Positions 34,471-43,019 of a DNA stretch of 64,000 nucleotides are shown here, in pieces (positions within the stretch are counted from its first letter, which is position 1; each line of letters begins with the position of its first letter). The stretch comes from Arthrobacter ipis (GTDB taxonomy: Bacteria > Actinomycetota > Actinomycetes > Actinomycetales > Micrococcaceae), in assembly GCF_014694315.1 (NCBI RefSeq), contig NZ_JAAOXD010000007.1, positions 415,982 to 479,981 on the forward strand, in the 5' to 3' direction. The translations under genes and the position numbers were made by a program. The notes beneath the pieces are model-generated. The model worked only from the letters and a program-made list of their open reading frames with translations, was not told the DNA's origin and made no database searches.

Positions 34471-37100
34471 GAGTAGTCCCCCTTGAGTCCACAGAGCGTG
34501 CCGAAGTCGCAGTACTTGCAGTTCGGCTTCATGTGCAGGCGGCCACTGGCTTCCGCAACTGCGTCAGCGCCGGGTTCGCCCTCGGCCACGGCGTTTGCTG
34601 CCGGCTCCGCCGCCGTTATCCGTCCGGCGAGCACCTCCTCGACGGTGAACTCAACCGCCCGAACGGCCTGCTGCCACAGCTGTGACGGATCCTGGCTGGT
34701 CTGGATTGCTGAACCAAATTCCGGGTGGGCTGAGGCGAAGCTGCCCTGCTTGAGCATGTAATAGGCAGTCGGAGCATCCGGCGGGAGTTCACTGGGGCTG
34801 AGTGCCCACTGGTACAGCGCGAGCTGCAGGGCCTCGCCACGTTCGACTTCCTCGCGGCGGTACTTGTCGCTGTTGGTCCACTTGAGGTCAACGACGGCGG
34901 TACGGCCGGCCGCGTCGATGCCCACAGCATCGGCGCGGCCCTTCACTTCGACCGCGTAGCTGTTTCCGCCGGCCGTGAAGTGCAGGTCCTTCACGAACTC
35001 CTTCTCCATCTCCTGCAGCACAACGCCGCCGCGCTGCAGCTGCTCAAAGAAGGTCATGACGGTTGTTTCGATCGTGGCGCGCACGCCTGCAAGGCGGCTC
35101 TTCTGGCCGGGCAGGAGCAGCTCCGAGGCGAGTTGAGGGAGCAGACGTTCGACGCCGGCCCTTACCTCTTCCTGTTCGGGAACCGCCCGGTGTTCCGCCC
35201 GAAGCTGCTCCTGCAGCACTTCCACCACCTTGTGGGCAAAGAGCCCGAGCATCTGGTTGTCCGACGGGACGCTGGCGGCAGCGGGAACAGCGAGGTGCGA
35301 TTTGTGCTTGAGCACCCATGCCAGAGAGCAACCGAGAAGCGTGGACAGCTGAGTGAAGGAGAGACGTTCCGGGACGAGAGCGGCGTTCGGGCCCACCTGA
35401 TGGACGGCGGGCGGAGCAACCGGGCGCTGTTGGGGGACCGCAACCAGCTGCATTTGGCGGCCTGCGAGGGACCAGTAGCCGGTGGCGTCAGCCAGCGCGT
35501 TGGGGCTGCACGTGAGCCCAGAGAGACGGTCGGATAGCGACTCATGCGTGCAACTCGGTTGCGCAGCCGTGAGGGCCTCCAGCAGCGGATTGCCTTCCAC
35601 CCGCTCACCGTCGCGCTGCTCGATCTGGACGAGGAGCAGGTTCCTGGTCCGGCTGGCTGCAGCTAGAGTCTGGCTGACTTCGAGGGCGCTGAGTTCTTCT
35701 GGCGTTGGCAGGTGAACACCCACCTGGGACAAGGCCTCGATGTCGTGGGTGTCCCAGCGGCGCACGGAGGGTGTGCGGCTGCTCTGGAAACCCCACCACA
35801 ACACCTGGTCAATATCGTCGGCCAGCTCGGCCAAGTGCCCGAGGCGCAGCCAGGGCCCGGCTTCTGCGGTCAGGAGCGCGCCCGACGATGGGGTGATCAC
35901 CGCCGCGGTGATGCGGCGAAGATCCCGGCGTGAGACGCGCGGAAGCGGCGTCACCAATGCCAAGATCCGCTGCAGCAGGGACGCGGTGGCCTTGGCGGCG
36001 TCGTCTTTTGAGGCGCGGGCACGCAGTCGCCCGGCGAGCCATTCTGCTCGTTCAGCAAGCTGAGTGCCGCTTAGGTTCTCGTCTTCGACGAGCACATCGG
36101 TGCAAAAGAGCCTGTTCAGTGTGGCGGCGAGTTCGGAACCGAGCTGGGGGTCCGCGGCGATGGCGGAGATTGCCGCCGTCCATGCATCGCCCCCGGTGCC
36201 AGGCTCTTGCTTCAGCGCATTAAGGAGGTGGCGTGCCGCGTCACGCCGCACGGGCGAGCCGGGCAGGGTGAGGAGTTCCGCGAGGAGCTGTACGTTCGGC
36301 GGCGACCAGATGACCTCGAAGAAGAGCGGAATTAGCTGGTCCTGGGGACGCCAGATGGACGGGGTACCGGTGCCGATGGCTGGCAGGCCGTGTCCAGCCA
36401 GGTAGTGGTCCAGGAGGGCCGTGCTGTCTGAGGCGACCACGGCGGTGCTTCGATTGTCTCCCGCAGCGAGCCAGCGGGCGCTGTTTTCAGCGGCTTCCCA
36501 CTCTGTTTCCGTGGTCAGAACTGTCAGGCGTGGTGCACGGCCTGTGGGCACCGCTTCGCTGACCTGGACGCCGCGGTCCCGGAGCTTTCCGATGATGACC
36601 TTCCAGATCTGGGGGAAGCTGCCTTCGGGATGCTGTAGTACCAGCTCGTCGATGCCAAGCGGCAGGGGCGAGTCGAGCGCCGTCACCAGTTCGGCAATGT
36701 CATCGGCCAAGGACGGCGCCAAGCGCCCGGGTGCCTTTTCCGCTGCCGCCAGCGTCTGCAGCAGCGGCGACGGTTCTGGCACGCCCGGCTGCCGCTCGGT
36801 GAACGTGCCGTCCCAGCCGTTAGCGACTGCGTCGTCGCGGGCGGCGAGCAGCTCCTGGGCTGTCGACCAGGGATCCACCTCAAATGACTTGTGGAACCAC
36901 GCATCGGTGGAGTCGACCTTCCGAAGGCGTTCCAGATACTGGCTGACGCGCTCAGCGTGGCCAGTATCTGGGCGAGTGATGCCCAGCCGTGTCTGCAGCA
37001 GCGCCGTAAAGTTCTTGCGTCCCACGCGGATGCGGTTGAGGCCTGGCTGGGTGTATGCCCACGGCGCACGGTCCAGGTGCCACCCGAACTCGATCTTCAT
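34467..37100 (-). CDS. AddB-like PD-(D/E)XK nuclease with Fe-S site
   Basis: 877 residues from ATG 37100, preceded by GGGGGA at three bases (an ATG at 37115 lies upstream of that site). The N-terminal part is a degenerate helicase-like scaffold; the C-terminal RecB nuclease has AVEVKGRADAVGID and AVVDLKWTN, then GEALQLALYQWAL. AddB proteins hold a 4Fe-4S cluster with one Cys upstream of the nuclease motifs and three near the end; here C in GCSLAWVLKHK and the triple in CKYCDFGTLCG fit exactly. It forms the partner of the AddA-like gene, with overlapping reading frames. A promoter TTGTCA-N17-GATAAA is readable upstream on the minus strand (about 37125-37160). Confidence 0.78.
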   Translation of the reverse strand: MKIEFGWHLDRAPWAYTQPGLNRIRVGRKNFTALLQTRLGITRPDTGHAERVSQYLERLRKVDSTDAWFHKSFEVDPWSTAQELLAARDDAVANGWDGTFTERQPGVPEPSPLLQTLAAAEKAPGRLAPSLADDIAELVTALDSPLPLGIDELVLQHPEGSFPQIWKVIIGKLRDRGVQVSEAVPTGRAPRLTVLTTETEWEAAENSARWLAAGDNRSTAVVASDSTALLDHYLAGHGLPAIGTGTPSIWRPQDQLIPLFFEVIWSPPNVQLLAELLTLPGSPVRRDAARHLLNALKQEPGTGGDAWTAAISAIAADPQLGSELAATLNRLFCTDVLVEDENLSGTQLAERAEWLAGRLRARASKDDAAKATASLLQRILALVTPLPRVSRRDLRRITAAVITPSSGALLTAEAGPWLRLGHLAELADDIDQVLWWGFQSSRTPSVRRWDTHDIEALSQVGVHLPTPEELSALEVSQTLAAASRTRNLLLVQIEQRDGERVEGNPLLEALTAAQPSCTHESLSDRLSGLTCSPNALADATGYWSLAGRQMQLVAVPQQRPVAPPAVHQVGPNAALVPERLSFTQLSTLLGCSLAWVLKHKSHLAVPAAASVPSDNQMLGLFAHKVVEVLQEQLRAEHRAVPEQEEVRAGVERLLPQLASELLLPGQKSRLAGVRATIETTVMTFFEQLQRGGVVLQEMEKEFVKDLHFTAGGNSYAVEVKGRADAVGIDAAGRTAVVDLKWTNSDKYRREEVERGEALQLALYQWALSPSELPPDAPTAYYMLKQGSFASAHPEFGSAIQTSQDPSQLWQQAVRAVEFTVEEVLAGRITAAEPAANAVAEGEPGADAVAEASGRLHMKPNCKYCDFGTLCGLKGDYS

Positions 37101-37244
37101 TAATCCCCCATGCATTGACTGGTGGTCGTTTTTATCACGCCAGCGGGAGGCACTGACAACTGTGTCTCACCGATAGTCGCCGGCGATTTCTCCGTCCAAC
37201 TTCGGGGAGCAGTTCGCTCTCTAGTCGTGGGGCATAATTGCGGC

Positions 37245-38375
37245 ATGACTAAACCCTCGGACTACGAGCTCGATGCGTGGCACAACATCCAGCGCTACAA
37301 GGGTCGCCCACTTTCACAGGCGATGAGAAACGCAGGCGAGCAAGTGGCACTCGGGGTTGAAGAACTCGGCAAGCGTGCCACACAGTACCTGGAGAACCAT
37401 CCAGGAGCTCAATCTGCTGTCTCTCGTGGCCAAGAAATCATGGCTAAGGGCGCTCATGCAGTCAGCACCGGGGCGCGCAAAGCTAAGGACACAATCCCCG
37501 ACGGCATCAGCGAGTGGGGTGGCGCTGCCTTTGGGTCCGTGCGGCAAACGGCGGGGCGGGTCTCACGCGTGGGACTTTCCCCCAAACGGGTGGTTGCCAA
37601 ACACAAGAAGAGCGGACACGACGTTACAAGGCTCCTCGACCTGCGGCACCTCGACCTCGAGCAGATCGACGCTGTCCGGGGGCGAGGCATGAGCTGGGGC
37701 TACCCTCTTGCTGCAGCACTCTCGGGAGCGGGTGCAGGACTCGTCGTCTCCGGAGGAGAGCTCGCCGTCCCTGTCACCGGCGGGGCCGCTGCGGCGCCCT
37801 CGGGAGCAGCAATTGCCGGCGCTCTTGTTGGAGACGCTGCATTTGTTCTCGGTCTAGGATCCCGCTCCGTCGGCCACATCTCCCTGCTCTACGGCTACGA
37901 TCCCGAAGAGCCAGCGGAGAAGCTCTTCGTGATGTCTGTCGTCAACGCCGGGACGGCAATGTCAGCTAGCGCGAAGACGGCCGCAATGGCGGACATATCG
38001 CGGCTAACGCAGGCACTCGTCCGCGGCAAGAGCTGGGCGGTCCTTCTGGACAGGTCGCTTGTCGCTCAGGTCTCCAAGAAGTTTGCGGAGAAGTTCGCCT
38101 TTCGTCTTACCAAGCAGGGGCTCGGTAAGGTCGTACCCGCAGCCGGGATCGTCCTGGGCGGTGCTTTCAACTGGGCTACTCTCGAATCCATTGTCGACGT
38201 CGCAAACATTGAGTACCGGAAGCGTTTCCTTCTGGAGAAGTACCCTCATCTCGCTGAGGCGGAGGAGGCACCCGGACCGATTACTGTTGCCGACGAGGAC
38301 GCCCCGGACGGCGACGACGAGGAGATCAGCGTGCTCGATGAGCTCGCCGAGGCGGGAGGACCCGACCTCCGCTGA
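37245..38375 (+). CDS. EcsC family protein
   Basis: 376 residues. The central and C-terminal part (about 150-345) match EcsC: glycine/alanine-rich amphipathic stretches (AALSGAGAGLVVSGGELA, AAIAGALVGDAAFVLGLG), then IALYGYD-like SLLYGYDPEEPAEK and GKVVPAAGIVLGGAFNW near the end. EcsC proteins are membrane-associated and of unclear function, but recur next to defence genes. CATAAT ends six bases before the ATG and there is no ribosome site, so the mRNA is probably leaderless. Divergent from the AddB-like gene and convergent to the helicase-sigma gene. Confidence 0.75.
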   Translation: MTKPSDYELDAWHNIQRYKGRPLSQAMRNAGEQVALGVEELGKRATQYLENHPGAQSAVSRGQEIMAKGAHAVSTGARKAKDTIPDGISEWGGAAFGSVRQTAGRVSRVGLSPKRVVAKHKKSGHDVTRLLDLRHLDLEQIDAVRGRGMSWGYPLAAALSGAGAGLVVSGGELAVPVTGGAAAAPSGAAIAGALVGDAAFVLGLGSRSVGHISLLYGYDPEEPAEKLFVMSVVNAGTAMSASAKTAAMADISRLTQALVRGKSWAVLLDRSLVAQVSKKFAEKFAFRLTKQGLGKVVPAAGIVLGGAFNWATLESIVDVANIEYRKRFLLEKYPHLAEAEEAPGPITVADEDAPDGDDEEISVLDELAEAGGPDLR

Positions 38376-38484
38376 CCTGCGTACACCAGTGAGGTTCTAG
38401 GCGGGGTGCAGTCGCCAGTAACCCATGTGTCCCGCTCCATGGCATGCAAGACGACTCAAAGCACGGGATGCGACACCGGGGCGA

Positions 38485-41094
38485 TCACGGAGCGTCGTCA
38501 GCCAGCGTTGAAGTCTGCACTCTTGGGTCTGCTTCGCCGTCAAAGTGGAAGCCGCGCAGCTTATGTGAAACAGACGGATCCTTGAGCAGGTCCATCGTCT
38601 TCTTCTCGATCTGGCGGATACGTTCGCGGGTGACGCCGTAGATCTTGCCGATTTCGTCCAGCGTCTTATGCTCGCCATCAGTGAGACCGAAGCGCATGAC
38701 GATCACGCCGGCCTCGCGCTCGGTGAACGTGTCGAGGACGGCGTGGATGTTGGCTGTGAGTTGCTCGGCGGCAATGCGGTCGGTCATGTCCAGGTCGGAG
38801 GGATCGACCAACTGGTCTGCCATCGGCTCCACGCCTCCCTTGCCGTCGGGGACAAGAAAGTCGAGGGAATGAACCGGCTTGTCCAGGTTGAGGAGATACG
38901 CGACCTTCTCAGCAGTGTGTCCCGTACGTTGACCGACGTCATGATTGCTGCAGTTGGCACCTTCCATCGCAGCGCTACGCAGCGCACCCTGAACCTTGAG
39001 AATCTGCTCCACCATGTGGACCGGAAGCCGGATCAGGCGCCCGTGATCCGCCAGGCCCCGGGTTACGGCCTGGCGGATCCACCACGTCGCATAGGTCGAA
39101 AACTTGTAGCCCAGGGTGAAGTCGAACTTGCAGACCGCCCGGTGAAGGCCGATATTCCCCTCTTGAATGAGGTCCAGGAAGTCCAGGCCGTGGCCCATGT
39201 AGCGCTTAGCGATCGACACAACGAGCCGAAGGTTCGCCTCTAGCAAGGCGTCGGCGGCACGCTCTCCGAGCAGTGCGATCGAACGAAGCTCGCGGGATTG
39301 CCTGCGTCCCCGGGGAGTCCCGTCTTGCAAAAGGTGTGTCGCGAATAGCCCGGCCTCAATTTCTTGCGCCAGCTCCACTTCCTGCTCCGCAGTCAGTAGG
39401 ACAGCCCGGCCAGCCCGCCGGAGGTAATCGGATACTGCATCATCGCTGAAGCCCTCCATGCCGGCCAGTTCCTCCGGCCAGTCCTGGTCTTCTAGATCAA
39501 AGGATGTGGGCGCATCCTCTTCCGATTCGCCCGGGAGGGGCTCACTGCTGAGCTCTTCCGGCTCGGGGACACGCAGGAAATCCTCGTCGGGCTCAATCTC
39601 TGAGCACTTTGTTGCTTCTTCCCCGGACTTGGCCTCGGTCCCACCCCCATGAGGAGGCGCCGACTCTGGAGCCGGTGGCTGCTCCGGCTCCTCCTGACGG
39701 AGGAACTCCTGCAGCCGGTTGAGGTCGGTCTTCAGGTCGAAGAAGTCGACCTCACGGGCAAAAGGCAGCACGCGGGCCAAGAACTCCTCGCCCTGCACGT
39801 CCGGGTCCTCGACTGTGCCCTTTGAATACAGCACTACGAGGCGACCCACGCGTCCGTCCGCCTTCTTGCGGATCACACGTCCAAGGCGCTGCACCATCTG
39901 GCGCTGGCTCCGGTTTGCCGCGACGATAATGCCGAGATCGGCCTCCGGGACGTCGATGCCTTCGTCGAGCAGCCGTGGAGCGGCCAGGATCTGGGAGGCG
40001 CCGCTGCGGAAGTCCTCCATGCCCTGTTTCCGGTCGTCCTTGGCCATGCCGCTGAACAATGCCGAGGCCGTGGTGCCCATTGATGTGAACAGATCTTGGG
40101 CCCGGCGGGCAGACTCCTGGGTCTGGGTGAAGACAAGTGTGCCGTGCGACTGATCCACGGTCTCCTTCAGGGCTGCCAAGGCAAGGTACTTAGTCCGCGC
40201 CTCTGCCAGCAGCGTGAGTCGAGAGGACATCGCCCGCATGTACCTGCGGGCCAGTGTCGCTTCCCGGCTCGGGGACTCGGAGGCTGCCAGCGTTCCAACG
40301 GCAGCAATGAATTGGTGGAAGGGCCGGCGGGGGACCCCCGCATAGGATTCCAGGTGGCGGGCCGTCTCAGTCATCGTGTCAGTGAACTCGTCATAGGACA
40401 CCTGTTCAGCGGGAGTGAGATCCACGCCGACCAGCGCAATATCGAAGGGTGCGATCACTTCATCCTTGAGCGCCCTGTCGTACCAGAGGTTGTAGATGAC
40501 TCCGCCGAAGTAGGGGGTCAGGAGGTTCTCGTGCTCCCCGTCGGACCGCTCGTAGGTGGCTGTCAGCCCAAGACGCCACGCGTATCCCTCCTGCAGCGCA
40601 CCGGTGAACATCGGAGCTGCATACCGGTGGCATTCGTCGGCGATGATCAGCCCGGCCTTGTGGCTCCGCAGAGTCTGCCGGTTGGAAGCGGAATGCACGA
40701 TGGCCACGAGGATGTCCACCTGATCCAGAGACTCCGAGCGGCCGTTGCCGAGCGCCCCGCGCCGGGCTTTGGGCAGGTCTCGCTTCATGGACGCGAGCCA
40801 CTGGCTTTGGAGTTCGGCGGTCGGCACGAGAATGAGGACCTTGATGCCCTGCCGGACCGCTTCGAACGCGGCAGCAATGCCGACGCGCGTCTTGCCCGCG
40901 CCGGTGACGGCTTCGATCACGCCGCGGCGTGCGTTGGAGTGCCAGGCCTTCAGCGCCTCCTGCTGCCAGGAGTAAAGGAAGGCGTAGTCGTACTCGGCGG
41001 GAACAGACGCGGCAGCAGCCGTTTCGTGTACCCGGGTCAGCGTGGTGACCGGCAGCGACGGGTCGTCGGCAAGTTCTGGCATTTCATCCCCCAT
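38485..41094 (-). CDS. SF2 helicase fused to a sigma-70 factor
   Basis: One uninterrupted 869-residue frame with two complete modules. Residues 35-465: superfamily 2 DEAD/DEAH-type helicase like XPB/UvrB-related enzymes, with Walker A TGAGKT (64-69), DECH (153-156), LTAT (177-180) and QRLGRVIRK (402-410). Residues 466-545: acidic, Pro/Glu-rich linker. Residues 551-583: sigma region 1.2; 617-690: region 2, with YKFSTYATWWIRQAVTRG (663-680) that in principal sigma factors recognises and melts the -10 element; about 695-765: region 3; 785-838: region 4 with helix-turn-helix TLDEIGKIYGVTRERIRQIE. All parts needed for core binding and promoter recognition appear intact. ATG 41082 (M5) has GGGGGA before it and may be the true start. 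How helicase action and transcription initiation are linked is unknown. Confidence 0.9.
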   Translation of the reverse strand: MGDEMPELADDPSLPVTTLTRVHETAAAASVPAEYDYAFLYSWQQEALKAWHSNARRGVIEAVTGAGKTRVGIAAAFEAVRQGIKVLILVPTAELQSQWLASMKRDLPKARRGALGNGRSESLDQVDILVAIVHSASNRQTLRSHKAGLIIADECHRYAAPMFTGALQEGYAWRLGLTATYERSDGEHENLLTPYFGGVIYNLWYDRALKDEVIAPFDIALVGVDLTPAEQVSYDEFTDTMTETARHLESYAGVPRRPFHQFIAAVGTLAASESPSREATLARRYMRAMSSRLTLLAEARTKYLALAALKETVDQSHGTLVFTQTQESARRAQDLFTSMGTTASALFSGMAKDDRKQGMEDFRSGASQILAAPRLLDEGIDVPEADLGIIVAANRSQRQMVQRLGRVIRKKADGRVGRLVVLYSKGTVEDPDVQGEEFLARVLPFAREVDFFDLKTDLNRLQEFLRQEEPEQPPAPESAPPHGGGTEAKSGEEATKCSEIEPDEDFLRVPEPEELSSEPLPGESEEDAPTSFDLEDQDWPEELAGMEGFSDDAVSDYLRRAGRAVLLTAEQEVELAQEIEAGLFATHLLQDGTPRGRRQSRELRSIALLGERAADALLEANLRLVVSIAKRYMGHGLDFLDLIQEGNIGLHRAVCKFDFTLGYKFSTYATWWIRQAVTRGLADHGRLIRLPVHMVEQILKVQGALRSAAMEGANCSNHDVGQRTGHTAEKVAYLLNLDKPVHSLDFLVPDGKGGVEPMADQLVDPSDLDMTDRIAAEQLTANIHAVLDTFTEREAGVIVMRFGLTDGEHKTLDEIGKIYGVTRERIRQIEKKTMDLLKDPSVSHKLRGFHFDGEADPRVQTSTLADDAP

Positions 41095-41194
41095 TGGATG
41101 GTTGGGAACTTAGTCAGTGAAGACTATGGGCAGGGTGTGACAAAAACTGGACCGTCCGCCGTCGTGCTCGCCCAAAGGGCGGTTACCAGCGGTC

Positions 41195-42895
41195 TCACGC
41201 CGAAGGAGGCCACCACGCCTGTGCCCTGGACAGTGCCAGTTTCAGCTCCCGGCCGCCGGCTTCCTCCAAGAGGGCGCTGTCACCAACTACCACCAGCAGG
41301 CTCCTCGCCCGGGACAGGCCGACATAGAGCTGCTCCGCTGCCCGCTCCATATCCTTGAACCCATTGACGCACAGCACCACAACGGACCGTTCCAGGCCCT
41401 TGAATCCCAAGACATGGCCATAGAATTCTGCTTCGCCTGCATGGAACTCGCGCCAGTATTCTTCAGTGGCGCCGCGCTCGAAGAAGTCCAGATGAACCGG
41501 ATGCCGCTCCTTGGTGGTCAGAAGCGCAATGTGGTTGTTAGCCCAGCCCTCAGCGATGAGCGCGTCAACGCAGTCCCCGCCGACGTCGAGCGCCTCGTCC
41601 GTCGGGCAATCCACAAAACGGACAGGCAGGCCCGTGCTGCCGCGGGGGGTGAAGTGCTCTCCGGCAAGGGGCTTGAACGTTTCCGCGATCTTGCGCGTGT
41701 TGCGGAGGTTTTCGTCGATGTGGATGGGCACGAAGCTTGCAGTGGGACCAAAGGTGAAGTCCGCCGTGGCCCCGCCCCACCTGCGGTAGACGTCCTGGCG
41801 GTCGTCCATGAAGGCATACACTTCACCGCCGTCGGAATCATTGGTACAGGCAAGCAGCGCATCCCACCACAGCGGCGCGAAATCCTGAGCTTCGTCGACG
41901 ATCACGGCATCCAGGCGCTCATACGGCTCCATCGTTGCCGCCAGTTCCTCAAGCAGGCGGGGCATCTCCACGTCGAAGTAGTCCTGCCCGGAACCGTCGG
42001 GAACGCCCAGCCTCCGCACGTATTCGTGAAACTCGCCGGTGAACACGGGCTTGGCCTGGCGCCAAGTGGAAACGCGGTCCTGCAGATACTGTCCGAGGCC
42101 CTTGTTGTAGCAGAAGAGACCGACGCGTTTGCCCTGCCTGCTGAGCATGCGGGCCTTTTCGACGGCGAGCCACGTCTTGCCGCTTCCTGCTCCGCCGGTG
42201 AAGCGGACGCGGTTCAGCGACCGGGTGGCCTGAAGCAGCACAGCCTGCCGCTCGGTGAGGTGATCCTGCACGTCTTCTGCTTCTTGCGGATCCGTGGAAT
42301 CAGTGGACCGAGTGTTCAGGTCCCCGCTGAGGCGCTTGAGGATGCGATCCATGAAGGACGGCGCCAGCGAGTTGGTTCCGCCGCCCTCGCGGTTGATCGC
42401 CTCACGGACCAGTTCCGCCGGCGATGCGACGTCAGTCTGGCCAAGGACCAGCGTCCGCGGACAGCCGGCCATGTCCCAGTCCTGGCGCACCGGGGTGTAC
42501 GGCAACGCAACCATGTAGGCGAAGCGGCTGGTCAGGGGTGTACCAAGCTGCCTGCCGATCCAGTTCTTGAAGGCATGGAGCGACCCCTGGGACTGGGCGA
42601 CGGGACTTAGGATACGGTGCTTCCCGCTTCGGTCGGACTGGTACCACTGCCCGTTGTCGATCGAGACAAGCCCGCCCTTGACTTCTATGGCAGCCATCCC
42701 GACGCCGGGCCACAGCACCAGCAGGTCGATCTCATGCTCGCGTATTCCGTCCCGTACCTGCACGGAATGGGCCAGCACGCAGTCGTCCGGGAGGCTGTTC
42801 CGCAGCGCTTCCCATACGGCCTTCTCGGCCATTTGTCCGTCGCCGAACTCCGGTTTCTCCGGAATACACCTCACTGTGCCCCCATTCTCATGCAT
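41195..42895 (-). CDS. NERD domain protein with UvrD-like helicase
   Basis: 566 residues from ATG 42895 (a GTG at 42874 behind GGGGG is an alternative). The N-terminal NERD nuclease-related domain (about 20-170) has EIDLLVL (D57) and IEVKG (E71, K73). The helicase part has Walker A GGAGSGKT (234-241), DEAQDF (334-339), ENLRNTRKIAETF and a UvrD C-terminal segment ending with QLYVGLSRARSLLVVVG. Such NERD-helicase proteins are common in mobile and defence regions. Same strand as the helicase-sigma gene 100 bases downstream and possibly in one transcription unit with it. Confidence 0.83.
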   Translation of the reverse strand: MHENGGTVRCIPEKPEFGDGQMAEKAVWEALRNSLPDDCVLAHSVQVRDGIREHEIDLLVLWPGVGMAAIEVKGGLVSIDNGQWYQSDRSGKHRILSPVAQSQGSLHAFKNWIGRQLGTPLTSRFAYMVALPYTPVRQDWDMAGCPRTLVLGQTDVASPAELVREAINREGGGTNSLAPSFMDRILKRLSGDLNTRSTDSTDPQEAEDVQDHLTERQAVLLQATRSLNRVRFTGGAGSGKTWLAVEKARMLSRQGKRVGLFCYNKGLGQYLQDRVSTWRQAKPVFTGEFHEYVRRLGVPDGSGQDYFDVEMPRLLEELAATMEPYERLDAVIVDEAQDFAPLWWDALLACTNDSDGGEVYAFMDDRQDVYRRWGGATADFTFGPTASFVPIHIDENLRNTRKIAETFKPLAGEHFTPRGSTGLPVRFVDCPTDEALDVGGDCVDALIAEGWANNHIALLTTKERHPVHLDFFERGATEEYWREFHAGEAEFYGHVLGFKGLERSVVVLCVNGFKDMERAAEQLYVGLSRARSLLVVVGDSALLEEAGGRELKLALSRAQAWWPPSA

Positions 42896-43019
42896 TGTCC
42901 TTTCGGTCTTTCGCGGATGCAACGTCAATCAGGCGCATATCGCGCTCCGCCCAGTCACGAAAGATTTTCAGCTAGGCCTTCAGTCCGGCCACAACTATCG
43001 TCCTAATTTCGCGGTTTAT

